Positions 45,158 through 57,162 of a DNA stretch of 64,000 bases are shown here, one piece after another; the stretch's first letter is position 1, and each line of letters starts with the position of its first letter. Origin of the DNA: Pampus argenteus (Eukaryota; Chordata; Actinopteri; Scombriformes; Stromateidae); assembly GCA_036937835.1 (NCBI GenBank), contig CM072875.1, positions 21,364,501-21,428,500 of the forward strand. The letters are read 5' to 3'. Below the pieces are notes generated by a model. The model had not been told where the DNA came from. It did not search any database and saw nothing but the letters and a program-made list of their open reading frames with translations. Position numbers and translations under genes: made by a program.

Positions 45158-46649
45158 ATGAGCAGCAACATACCCAGATATGGTAAGTGTGTGTTTTCTG
45201 CATGATATGATGACACTGTTAACACTGGTCTGTGGGATCTTCCTCTATAATAAACTGTGGAGATTCCTTTATTCTGTTATGACACATCAGGCTTCATGCA
45301 AGAACCCCTCATAAAAAAATCACTGTGTTTCAGTCAAAGGAGGAACTGAAAACATGTAGAAAACTTTACATAATGAGCTGTAGCTTCAGCCTAAACCCTT
45401 TGACTGGACTGCAGAAATCTTTAAATTGTGTTATTGTGTTGTTTTTAACTGCAGTATAGTATGCTTGTCCTGTGTGGTAGTGTGTAGGCCATATGGGTGA
45501 ATTTTTACAGTAACCTACTCAACTGCAAATGCAAGAAAAATGTTGATAAAATAGACTACAACAAGAGTAGATTTTATATATATACTAAAACTTTATAAAC
45601 ACAACTCAAGTCCCTCAAGCACCATGAAAGCTGGAGATGCACTCAACAAAATATTATGAATACACTAAGCATTAATTATTAATTCTTGTTTTTCAGTCTT
45701 TCCATGGAAATCTATCACAGCCACCCCGAACAATGAGACGCTCCGGATCGTGATGGTGGGGAAGACCGGAGCTGGGAAGAGCGCCACAGGAAACACCATT
45801 CTGGGAAAAAAGTTCTTCAAATCAAACTTCTCCCCTCAGTCTTTGACTATATTCTGTGAAAAGGCCTTTGGTGAGGTGGATGGACAAAAGGTTGCTGTTA
45901 TCGACACTCCAGGCCTGTTTGACACCAGGAACCCTGAAGAAAATACACTTAAAAATATTGCACAGTGCATTTCTTATGCTTCTCCTGGACCTCATATCTT
46001 CCTGGTCATCATCCAACTGGGCAGATACACAGAGGTAGAAAAGCAGACGGTGCAGAAGATTCAGACAATCTTTGGGGATGAAGCTGACAAATACAGCATG
46101 GTTCTCTTTACCCATGGTGACCTGCTCAAAGGGAAACCTATTGAAGAGTTCTTGAGGGACAGCAAAGACCTGCAGGAACTTGTGTCCAAATGCAACGGCC
46201 AGTACCACGTGTTCAACAATGATTTGGAGCATCGTTTTCAGGTCAAGGAACTGCTCGAGAAGATAAAAACAATTAATGTGCAGAATGGAGGAAGCTACTA
46301 CACAACCGCCAAGTTCCAAGAGGCGGAGAGAGCGATACAAGAGGAGAAACAACGAATCCTGAAAGAGAACGAAGAGCAAAACTACAGAGAGCAGGAAGAA
46401 CTGAGGAAGGACATAGTGGAAAAGTATAAGCAACAGCTGAGAAAACAAAAGGTTGACAGAAAGAGGGAGAACAAGTTAAGGGAAGAAGAAAAAAGAGAAA
46501 TGGAAGAGAAAACGAGAAAGCTGAAGGAAATCCAAGACTCACAAGCTCGACAGGCAGCCGAGAGGAGAAATTCAATTATCCATCTGGTAATTCAAACAAT
46601 TTATGTTAGTGTATCTTTAATTCTGCAAAGCATATCGATAGCCGAATGA
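45158..46649 (+). CDS. GTPase of immunity-associated protein (GIMAP) family, gene B
   Basis: Two coding exons, 45158-45182 (MSSNIPRY) and 45697-46649, give 325 residues. P-loop GKTGAGKS at 30-37, G3 DTPGLFD, G4-position THGD. The GTPase domain is followed by a long basic coiled coil (EEKQRILKENEEQN, EEKREMEEKTRKLKE) and a C-terminal hydrophobic helix around HLVIQTIYVSVSLILQSI that looks like a membrane anchor. Exon 1 is 25 nt as in gene A, with the same splice phase. It is preceded by a TATATAAA box at about 45075, embedded in the same GGGTGTGG context as gene A. The two proteins differ mainly at both ends, which suggests different membrane targeting. Confidence 0.92.
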
Positions 46650-48101
46650 AATGATGCAAACACAAGAAGACAGTAAATGAACACCATGTTTTAAACAGGT
46701 GACATCAGCTGTTGTAGTGGGGATGTATATCAAGCTAAACAATAAACAATAATCACAAGATAGAAATACACAGAAGCCCTTTTCCTGATGTACTTTTATG
46801 GATATTTTGCTGTTTTTTAAGACTACAAATTAAATCACTGCTGTGTAAATCTTCATATTTTTATTTTTGTTTGTTTGTTTGTTTGTTTGTTTGGGTGTTA
46901 ATCATTGTTTTAATATTTGGCATATTCTGTAACAATAGCAGATAATTGATGGTTGATAATGATTGTTTTATTACTGGATGTATTTCTTCAATATTAGCCC
47001 ACATATGTTCTTAATCACACAAGATGATCAATAATTGTTCAGTGGTGCCACAAATGATCAAGAAGATGTCAATAAATTCTTCATTTAAAAAAAAAAAAGA
47101 CTATTTTGTTTCTGAATGTATTTTATTTTATTTTATTTTATTTTATAGAAACAATTTTACTGTTGTGCATTAAAAGTTGGTAACTGACATTATGAAATCT
47201 ACATTTTCCACTAAGATTGAGAAGTCTCCAACAGGAGTTAACCAGAGAAAACATGTTTTTGAGTGGAGAGGATCTCTAAAAGTGGGGACTGTATATTTTA
47301 ACATAATGTTGTGCAACATTATGAAATAAGACATTACAATTCACAGAGGAAGTAAACTGAAACCCATCACATTTAATCCCATCACGTTATAAAGTCCTGG
47401 ATGGTTTCCTTTCCCATGTAGGCGACCGCATGCTCCATAGTGTTACTAATACTGTCCTATAGAGTCAGGATGTAGCCTTCAACCCAACATATCTATTGCA
47501 GACTCAAAGAAGAAGAAGAAGAAGAAGAAGAAGATTTACTTTTATTAATCCACACAATGGGGAAATTATCTTTCTTTAAGTGCATGAAGATGTGAGCCTG
47601 AAGTGAAAGTATAAATAACAGAATAATTACTGCAGTAGTTTATATTCTGAGATACTTGCACAAGTTAAATCTAATGTAATGATCAATAAAAGGCTCAAAA
47701 CCAAATAAATACAAATTAGCAGCTACATACACAGAACTAGCGTGGCTGGAGGCTAAATGCTAAATATAGCTAAGTTACTTTTATGATATACACACGTTGT
47801 TAAACTGTTTATATTATTGTTGTTGTTGTTGTTGGGTTGAAATCTAACTTTCTGTAACAAACATTTGCTTTCTGTACTGGTGCCTTTATTTTAAGTAGAG
47901 ATTGTAAATAAATATTTTCTCTCCGGAGCTGTTAGATGGCGCTAATGAGCTAAGTTTAGGAGCCAAAACAGACGAAGAAGAAGAAGAAGAAGTTCAAAGG
48001 TTACTAGGAAGTTACCCTCGTGTTGTTAGGAGACGACAGCACACGAATAATTCAAACAATAACCTTAAAAACACTTTTTATCGCAGGAGTCCGTTGAACC
48101 A
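46650..48101. other. 3' flank of GIMAP gene B and znf622 upstream region
   Basis: Holds a GTTT repeat at 46868-46892, AATAAA at 47071-47076, a TTTTA repeat near 47120-47150, a short hairpin at 47302-47323 and GAA repeats at 47508-47534 and 47976-47991. A plausible znf622 promoter and non-coding first exon lie at about 47930-48101: GATGGCGC near 47935 and a donor-like A|GTAAGT at 48101/48102. No coding exon recognised. Confidence 0.45.
47071..47076 (+). terminator. Polyadenylation signal of GIMAP-like gene B
   Basis: AATAAA in the conserved block GATGATCAATAATTGTTCAG...AATAAATTCTTCATTT shared with gene A. Confidence 0.55.
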
Positions 48102-48275
48102 GTAAGTAAATAATAAGTAAATAACGGACGCTGCTGACGTCATCAGTGTTGGCCTGTTTGTAGCTAACGTTAGCATAGCTAGCTCATGTTTAACAAGTTC
48201 ATGTCAACTAATGCTGGTTTTATGAAGTTATGGTTCGTAACGTTACGTTAGAAACAGTCTGAAGATTAACAAACA

Positions 48276-48350
48276 GTGATGGAAGAAGTATTCAGATCAA
48301 AGTACTAAAATACTACATCACAAGTAAAAGTCCTGCAATCTAAAAATAGC
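48276..48350. repeat. Dispersed 'AGTAAAAGTCCTGCAATC' fish repeat piece
   Basis: GATGGAAGAAGTATTCAGATC with CACAAGTAAAAGTCCTGCA, reverse complement of motifs seen at 61515-61595 (TGCAGGACTTTTACTTG). Adjacent to the 47-bp minisatellite. Confidence 0.5.
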
Positions 48351-48355
48351 GTTAT

Positions 48356-48854
48356 GATGTAGTTAAAGTACTGCAGTAACAGTACATAAGTATAGTGATC
48401 TTGATGTAGTTAAAGTACTGCAGTAACAGTACATAAGTATAGTGATCTTGATGTAGTTAAAGTACTGCAGTAACAGTACATAAGTATAGTGATCTTGATG
48501 TAGTTAAAGTACTGCAGTAACAGTACATAAGTATAGTGATCTTGATGTAGTTAAAGTACTGCAGTAACAGTACATAAGTATAGTGATCTTGATGTAGTTA
48601 AAGTACTGCAGTAACAGTACATAAGTACTGTGATCTAGATGTAGTTAAAGTACTGCAGTAACAGTACATAAGTATAGTGATCTTGATGTAGTTAAAGTAC
48701 TGCAGTAACAGTACATAAGTATAGTGATCTTGATGTAGTTAAAGTACTGCAGTAACAGTACATAAGTATAGTGATCTTGATGTAGTTAAAGTACTGCAGT
48801 AACAGTACATAAGTATAGTGATCTTGATGTAGTTAAAGTACTGCAGTAACAGTA
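48356..48854. repeat. 47-bp minisatellite, 10.6 copies
   Basis: The unit runs GATGTAGTTAAAGTACTGCAG, TAACAGTACATAAG, TATAGTGATCTT. Ten full copies begin every 47 bp from 48356, then a 29-bp partial. Copies are nearly identical; one near 48625 carries TACTGTGATCTAGATG. It appears to have amplified from the end of the dispersed repeat at 48276-48350. It lies just upstream of the first znf622 coding exon, probably in its 5' UTR intron. Confidence 0.95.
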
Positions 48855-48867
48855 GTGACTGATATAT

Positions 48868-48911
48868 TATTATATATGACATCATTATATATAATGATGT
48901 CATATATAATA
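48868..48911. repeat. 44-bp perfect palindrome
   Basis: Centred on GACATCATTATATATAATG; the two 22-nt halves are exact reverse complements with no spacer. It directly follows the 47-bp minisatellite and is AT-rich. Confidence 0.85.
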
Positions 48912-49210
48912 TATATTAATACTGAAGCATCAGTGTTAGAGCAGCATGTTACTGTTGTAGCTGCTGGAGGTGGAGCTAGTTTCAACTACTTTATATACAG
49001 TTAGCTTGTTATAGATTGAAATAGAGCAGCAACGACTAGTCGATTGATTTCTTTCGTCCTCTGTGACAGTAAACTCAGTATCTTTGGGAAGCAGTGATCA
49101 ATGTTTTTCTCCATTTCTGACATTTTATAGATTTGAGAAAATCATCAGCAGGTTAATTGGTCATAAAAATAATTACTAATCTTAACGTCTCCTCTTACCT
49201 TCAGGTCACC

Positions 49211-51742
49211 ATGGCCTCCTACACCTGCATTAGTTGCCGAGTGGCTTTTACAGATGGCGAGGTCCAGCGAGCGCACTACAAAACCGACTGGCACCGCTAC
49301 AACCTGAAGCGCAAAGTGGCCGACATGCCACCTGTCACCGCTGAAAACTTTCAGGAACGTGTCCTGGCGCAGCGGGCCGCCGCCGAACAGCAGCTGACCG
49401 ACGCAGCGGTGGCTGAGGGCTGCGCCATCTGCAACAAGAAGTTCTCCAGCGCCAACGCCTACCAGAACCACCTGCAGTCCCATAAACACCAGCAAGCCGA
49501 GAAGCAGGCCGTGCTCGCTGCCCAGAGGAAAGTGGAGAAGATGAACGAGAAGAACCTGGAGAAGGGACTCAGTGACGAGAAGCCAGATCACGACGCCAGG
49601 AACGAGGCCCTGCAGCAGGCCCTGAAAGAGCAGCAGAGGTCGAGCCCGGCCAAGCAAGCGAAGGCCCAGATGTCACATGGAGCGCCGAGACCCGGGGCGG
49701 AGAAGCCGGAGAAACCTCCCCGGATGATGTGGCTGGAGGAGCAAGCCAAGAGGCGAGAGAGGGAAGAGGGAGCCACGGCGGAGGAAGCTGAGGAAGGTGA
49801 GATGAAACCTCACTGAATATGGTTCTTATTCTCGTGACCTTTTTTATATTATAAAAGTGTCATCCTGTATCATACAGTCAATGCACTGTCAATATATTGT
49901 TATCGCCTTTATAGCTTTTTGACATGTATGGCTGGGAATAATAATTATTGTTTGTACATTTATCTTACAACTGATGGGAACTTTTTAAACCCAATTCGAA
50001 GGTTTCAAGTGTAGCTCTCTCAGTACACTAAAAAACATGTTTTTCTTGGCATGTGCAGAGTTTGTTTTCATATTCATCCGCTGAAGAAGTAAAGTTTGTC
50101 TGTGCAGGATTTGAGTCATCGCGACTCGTTTGACACTAATAGTCAGAGTGTTGCATAGCTTTATTATCAGTTACTGATTATTAGTTTCTATTAAAACGTG
50201 ACATGTCTTTGCATAAATCTTGCAGAAGACTGGGAGGATGTTGAGGAGGAGGCGGCGGAGGATGATGATGATGATGAGATGGAGGATGATGAAGATGCAG
50301 AGGAGACGATGGATCAGGAGGAAGGAGACTCTGCGGCTGCGTCGGACCCCCACCCCGCTGCTCTGCCGGGCTCCATCCCCGTCACCGACTGCCTGTTCTG
50401 CTCCCACCACTCGAAGTCACTCATGAAGAACGTCGCCCACATGACCAAAGTCCACAGCTTCTTCATCCCTGATGTGGAGTTCCTCGTCAACCTTAAAGGC
50501 TTCGTCCGGTATCTGGGTGAGTTTGGACTGTGCAACGTATGTATTTCCATAGATGGTCACAAACCGTTGTACCAAAAGACATGAAGTACTCAGAGCGGTA
50601 AACAGCAGATATTTTGTACACCCAAAATATCTGCTGTGTTAATTGTTGTGACTTCTTTACAATCTAATGTTGTTTTTCTTGTTTCACAGGAGAGAAAGTC
50701 GGTGCTGGGAACGTGTGTTTATGGTGTAACGAGAAGGGGCGTTCGTTTTACTCGACAGAAGCCGTACAGAGTCACATGATAGACAAAAGCCACTGTAAAC
50801 TCTTCACAGACGGCGACTCTGCCCTGGAGTTTGCAGACTTCTACGACTTCAGGTAACGTTACTCTGCCTTTTATATGGAAAATATTTTTCACATAAAATC
50901 CAGTTAGAATGAAATGAAATCTCCTCTCACAATTACAACAGTATCCAAAAACAACAGGAAGGTATTTACGCTGCATCATTGTCATTATGATTTTTTTTTT
51001 GTTTGATTGTTTTTTGGCCAACAGGAGCAGCTACCCCGACAAGAAGGAGGGAGACGATGCTGAAATGGATGATGAAGATCTGCCCGACGACAAGATCCTG
51101 GAGTTTGATGATGAAACGCTGGAGCTGACTCTCCCTTCAGGTGACTTGAAATTAGTTTTTAGAATCAGCAAAGGTCAATAGTGTAAAGTTACTCAAAGTA
51201 TATGCAACATATGAAAAAAAAACTATATCAAATATTAGACTGATGATTAAATTATTAAAGCTTTAATACATTAAATGTGACGTCTTTAGACGCATCGTCT
51301 CAATAACATGCTCCAAAAAAACTTGATTATGTTAAAAAATGTTCACGCTGTAACAGGATGCACGTCTTTGCCGTGTGTTTCAGGCGCCAAGGTCGGCCAT
51401 CGCTCCCTCATGAGGTACTACAAGCAGCGGTTTGGCCATCAGAGAGCGGTGGCTCTGACCCACAATCAGCACGCCGTAGGCAGAGTCCTCCGGCAGTACA
51501 AAGCTCTCGGCTGGAGAGGAGACGCAGGTAAGAGTCAACCAAGCGTTGCTGTTTTGTTTCTGTCCTGATAGATTTCTCATTTATTTATTTTAATATGTTT
51601 TTTTTTTTTTTTTTTTACTTTGCTTGAAACAGTGACGTATAAATAAAGGTAACAGTAGGAGGTTATATCAAGCACACACAGCAGCATAGCAATGAGTGAA
51701 AGTGGAGCGTATGAAAGCACCACTAGAAATTGGGTATGTTAT

Positions 51743-51786
<44 letters not shown>

Positions 51787-53273
51787 ATCCATATACAATA
51801 CAAATATAATAAGACCTCCACCAGAAACATTATAACCAGTTGTTCTGAAAAACTGGATTTTTTTCTAAGGACAACAGTAAACTTTCATGTAGATCAAAGA
51901 GATGAATAAATATAAACCCAAAATATAATAACTGTTAAGATGAGATTTGCAATAAATAAAAATAAAAGTTCAGCAGCAACTTTATTGATCAGGGATGTTG
52001 ACTTTACTTTACTCCAGATAACTGATCATGTAGGGAGTGTTTCGGTTGTATATGGCATGAGATGACAACAATAAACGAAGCAATTATGATCCATAATTTC
52101 CGTACGTGCTCATAATAACTAATGCATGTTTTATTGGGGGAGGGGGGGTTCCTGTTAACTGTGAAAGAAGGAATCGTAGGATAACTAATAAAAAAAGTAG
52201 TAGTAAGAAGTGGTTTAAATGGAAATGTATACTCTGATTTTCACTGTGTTCTTTTTATTATTATAATGAATAAAATATGAGCCAGCTGTCGTTTATAATA
52301 TACATATCTTGGCGTTTAGAAAACACCCACAACTTCGTATTTTCCCAATAATTTGTGTCCAGGCAGCAGAAACTTTTTCGTTTAAAAATCGAGTACATCA
52401 GTTCATCTGATCGTGACGCTGCGGCAGCGTTTTATGCCACATTTGATTTATTGTGTCTATTTAAAAGAATTTGAGGAGTGAAGAATCGCTCATCACTCTC
52501 CGGGAGGTCTGGCTACTTTTTTCACTTTATACGTTGTTTTCTCTGCTGCGTTCAGAGGATTTGAGTACAAACTATAATTCAGTTCAGTATCTTGGAGATG
52601 GCATGTTTCTGACAGTTTCGTGTTGTTTATTGATGGTGCTGAAATCCCTGTTTTATCAGTTCCACCAGCTTCCTCTTCAGCACTTTATTTATTTCCTGTG
52701 TGGTTTAGTAGGTAGAGTTAAAGTACTGTCACAACCAGCTATGTGTCCTGGAAAACCTTGACATTGAAAAAGTAATATTTCAGATCATAACAAAGTCCAA
52801 GAAAATGACCAACATTTAGATTTAAGTTAAATCTTCCAATCTGGTTTATTTATTTGACAAATAAATAGAGAAACTTGAATCTCAGGGTGTTTTGCACGTG
52901 ACTTGGCAAAATAATTCAGTCTTTTATATGATAATAACTTGAATGAAGACACTATTATAACAAGTCAAGCTTATAGTGTAGTGGTGAGATGTGAGTTAAT
53001 GTTTATGTTTTCTAGTCATATTGGTGCACAAAAAAATGATAACTAGACCAAAAACTTAGTCACAGGCACTTCAGTGATTCGACACCTGAAGCGGAAACAT
53101 TAATTTTAAAACATTTTCGTTCCTATTTTTCCTCCTTAGGCAACAGCTCCTCCCATCAGCAACAGAGAGACATGCAGTACATACAGATGATGAAGTCAAA
53201 ATGGATGCTGAAGATGGGAATGAGCCACAACGCCACCAAGCAGAAGCACTTCAGGGCCCAAGTTATGTTCTGA
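49211..53273 (+). CDS. znf622: Zinc finger protein 622 (Rei1-type pre-60S factor), complete
   Basis: Coding exons 49211-49796, 50226-50516, 50690-50852, 51025-51140, 51384-51527 and 53140-53273 total 1434 nt, 477 residues, the length I recall for human ZNF622. N-terminal zinc fingers: YTCISCRVAFTDGEVQRAHY...H and CAICNKKFSSANAYQNHLQSHKH. Central acidic stretch EDDDDDEMEDDEDAEE, then CLFCSHHSKSLMKNVAHMTK and CLWCNEKGRSFYSTEAVQSH fingers. The C-terminal conserved block AKVGHRSLMRYYKQRFGHQR ends ...KHFRAQVMF. The family acts in cytoplasmic maturation of the 60S subunit (yeast Rei1/Reh1) and has been linked to MELK/ASK1 signalling. The start ATG lies 7 nt after an acceptor (TTCAG|GTCACC), implying an upstream non-coding exon. 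Confidence 0.96.
51528..53139 (+). other. znf622: Fifth coding-region intron of znf622
   Basis: A 1.6-kb intron with poly-T at 51598-51616, an AAT microsatellite at 51741-51784 and a G-run at 52136-52148. No other gene recognised. Confidence 0.6.
51741..51784. repeat. (AAT)n microsatellite
   Basis: About fourteen ATA/AAT trinucleotides in a znf622 intron. Confidence 0.95.
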
Positions 53274-53787
53274 ACTCGGACTGGAGAGAGAAGCGACATG
53301 AACCGGTGGACATTTATTATCTTTGACATTTTCCAACCAACACGACTTCAAACACAGAAACGAGCGCAGCCGCAACAATCTGTGGCTCCTTTCACAGTAG
53401 AAGTTGTCGTACACTTATGTGGTGTGTGTTTAAAGTAAATGCAGACAACTTTACATCCGTGACTTTTTCCCCCCGAAATCAGAAACCAACTCACAGATAT
53501 TTCATAATGATGTATGAATGTGTGGAAAGACCAGCGTCAGTCTTCATTAGAATAAAAACAGCCGTTTCGGTGCCGATCAAGAGCATGAATCATCTTTTAT
53601 AAGGTTATTTTGAAACTACATGGATTGTGTAAAAACTCAATAGTGAGGAGGCAGTCGTACTATTTTCATCTATTCAGTTAAATATCGTAACAAACCATAT
53701 TTAAAAAGAAAACTTTTCTTCGTGACTAAATCTGCTGCTAATACAGTCAATTGTTCCATATTTATTGGGTACTTGATGGTTTTCTTT

Positions 53788-53793
53788 AATAAA
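53788..53793 (+). terminator. znf622: Candidate znf622 polyadenylation signal
   Basis: AATAAA about 515 nt after the stop codon, followed by a T-rich stretch. An earlier AATAAA at about 53550 is an alternative. Confidence 0.4.
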
Positions 53794-54059
53794 TACTTGT
53801 TCTTTATACTTGGAGAAAAACCTCAGTCATAAACTCAGTGTTCACATATTGACTGCTTATTGTTACATGAAGATGAAAAGAAGGAGAAAGATCGATTTAG
53901 AAAATAAAATTTTGATGTGAAATCTTAACAGCTATTCGATGAAACGTTTGTACACACATTCATGGATCACATAACCTATAATAAATCAATTAAGTATTTC
54001 TAAATCTATGAAGTGGATTGGCACATATTCATAGTTTATATTCATATATTCATTCGTTT

Positions 54060-54480
54060 CAGATGTCTGAGTTGTTAACAGCTCCACCAAATAGTGATTT
54101 TTACCTCTAAACTTCTCACATGGTTTCATTTCAATAAATGTTCAAATGATCCAATATTTCAGCAAAAATCAAAGATTAGAGAAAAAGTCCAAAAGCTGAA
54201 AACAGATTTGTGTATCAGAACTTTGTTTTTTCTTCTTTCCTCTCCCATTAATCATCTCACGACCCCTCAGATTTATCTGGTGACCCTTTGGAGGGCCCCG
54301 ACCCCTAGGTTGGGAACCACTGGACTAAACTAGCTAACTGTATATAAAGTAGTTGAAACTAGCTCCACCTCCAGTTTAACTTTGGATACTTCCTACTACG
54401 TACTTTTTTTTTTTTTTTAACTGGTAATATTTGGTAACTTTTTACTTGAGCAAATATTTTTTGCCACCTTTCTAACGTCA
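54060..54480. mobile_element. hAT-like element, right end
   Basis: Ends AGGTTGGGAACCACTGG at about 54308-54324, the reverse complement of a CAGTGGTTCCCAACC hAT terminus, preceded by GACCCC-rich sequence typical of this element type. No left terminus was found, so it is truncated. The following TATATAAAGTAGTTGAAACT with CTCCACCTCC is inverted relative to 48966-49005. Confidence 0.5.
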
Positions 54481-57128
54481 AGGATTTGAGTTTCGTCTCT
54501 TCTCAGGTACGTCAGATTTATCAATGACTCTGGGCCTTGTGTGGATGATGTCATCGAAAGCTGCTCAGGCTTCAGCAGGATGCTGACCCACCACGCTGCC
54601 CCTTTAATGAGCTCAGTAACTCCATTTGTTTGTGGTCCTACACTTTATCTTTGGCAGGCACTCCACTTCCTTTTGCAGGCTGGGAGAGTGTTTGCGGCGC
54701 AATAGTTTAGGGCACTCTGCCCGCACACTACGCCACTGTTTGACAGAGTCGACAGGAAAGACAGAGAGGGGGAGGGGCCCTGCAGACAGGCGGACGACGG
54801 GGAGACTAATTGATCAGGACGACTCGGGGAGAGAAACGAGGCGAAAGGCAGGGTTTCTTTTAACTAGACCGATACCTGTTTCTGAAGGCTGATACTGATC
54901 ATTTTGGATGATAAGTATTCATATTGTTGACTTTAAATCTACTGGTAAGCTGCCATATCGGAGAGTTCAGAGCCAATCCGGACCAAGTCCAGCTGTTTTA
55001 TCCCTGAGATGATCCAAAGCTTCCTGGGCAGGTTTAGCAGGGCGGTTGAGTCAGTCCACCACCTCGATCCAGACTGAAATATCTCAAATAACTACCAGAT
55101 GAACTGTCATTAAATTTAGTGAAGACATTCATGGTCATCTGAGGATGAAGCATAATGATTTTGATGATGATCCCCTGACTTTTCCACAACTCAAATTAAA
55201 TGAGGTCAGATTTTCACCGATCCAGTGAAATGAATAAAATGAATACATCATTTATAACAGTTTAGAGCCACTTTAAAGATGACTTTGAGTTGCCAGGTTA
55301 TGAAAATCCCTGGAAGGTGTTTATATTTATAAGTAAGGTTGATGTCATACAGTATTTCCCTTCCCAGCATATCCAGAGTTTAGCAAGATGTGACTACATA
55401 ATGTAATGACAGTTGTGGGATCATTTCGGCTTATGTTGCCTGGCAACTGTCAATCAAATCTGATCAAACTACACCCACACAGTGCAGACAATCAGCTGAG
55501 TTTTTGATTGGTAAACTGATCGTTTTTATAGAGATGCAGGATTTGAAACTGTAGTTTTCTGGTGCTTTAAATGTATCAGAAAAACCACAAAAATGGCCTG
55601 TTTGACCTTTGACCTTCTGCAAAAGAGCTTTAAGGCATCTGAACCATTTTTTTAATAACTCATTGATCATGCATAGACTTATTAGAAAGTAGAAAAACTC
55701 TTAATTAATATCCATCTGCAGAAGTGATGACACATAATAGAAAAATATTAGACCCATTAACTTTATTGATGAGGAGGAAATAATGTTGTTTTTATTTTAT
55801 TTTTTACAACCTGATGAAAAGTTGTTTTCATACCTGATGAATTAAGCATCAGAAAAAGTTTTATTAACCATTTAAACCCTTTAATAAATGTTTTCTCCTT
55901 CTTAAACAATGCTCCATTAACTGTAGTTCATTTTATACAGTATATTATATATACTGAGAGATGAGCCTCGTAGATTAAACCTGAATTCCTATAATAGAGG
56001 CCGTTTTAAATATGTATTAGGTGGACGGGCGCCACACTATCAGACAGAAGGTAAACACCTAAAGTAAGTTCAGAGACAGCCCATCTCAGTCACCCACCCC
56101 TCCTAAACAAAACGTGTTTAGAAGCAGTTTACCCGGCCCTGCCTGCTCTCAGCACGGTCCTGATCTCCCTCCGAGCCCTGGGGACCTGCTATTGATCGGT
56201 GCCTCGTAGGTAGTGATTGGACATGAGTGGATAATTTCCTTTGCTGCATTAGAGTCCATTACTGGCCCGCTCCCCGGAAAGCGATAGACATTCTCAAAAG
56301 AAAAAAAGGAGAGGAGATTCTTCTTGGAAAAGCAGCATCCTCCGACAAATGATTTGCTGGCCGAGGCTTCTTGAACTTTATTATCGGGTCCATTTGAAGG
56401 TTGATAACGAGATCCTGGGCAGCAGTGAAGGAGGTCAGGGCCTTTTCTAAAGGCTTTAACAGTGGCCAGTTTCAAGGATACTCCCGTTAATTTCCATCAG
56501 GCCAATAATTGTTTGGAGCTACAATAATTTCTCATCCATCTGGGCTCTTGGAATATAAAAATATCAAAAGTCTTAGCTGCAGTTGATGGTTTATTACTTT
56601 ATTTGAATCATCATTAGCTTCCACAAAGGTCGCTAGTCCTCCTGGTGTCCTGTCTGTCTGCACTGTAATACTATAGATAGACATAAAATACTCTCACTAT
56701 AAAGAACCAGATATCATTCTGAGAACGATGTCTTTTATTTAATCAGAAAGAAATCTTTAAGAAATATTTAATTAAACTAATAATAAAATTCAGTTTAATT
56801 AGTTGAACCAGTTTTAAAACCTCTAATGTAAATTTTGAGCCCAAATTAAATTAACTCTGAAGTATGATTTGATTATTTAAGTACAAATACTGAATATTTG
56901 CTTCTTAATTTTGAATATTAAGAAGTTCATTTAGTTCATTGATTATATTTTTTATTGTGGAACATTTAGAAAACCAGATTTATTAATGATCCTGATTTCA
57001 GGGATGCAGCGAATGAAGCTCAAAAGCACTTCACATATGCAAATAGTTATCGGCTTTTAAAGGGTGGCCTTGTTATAGCCAGTGACCATACTGCTGCTAT
57101 ATAACCACCAGCTCCTGCCAGGGTGGTT

Positions 57129-57162
57129 GGAGGAGGAGGAGGAGGAGGAGGAGGAGGAGGAG
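57129..57162. repeat. (GGA)n microsatellite
   Basis: About eleven AGG/GGA trinucleotides. Confidence 0.95.

Noticed and set aside
49145..49657. 170-codon minus-strand frame opposite znf622 exon 1
   Set aside because: Shadow of a GC-rich coding exon on the opposite strand.
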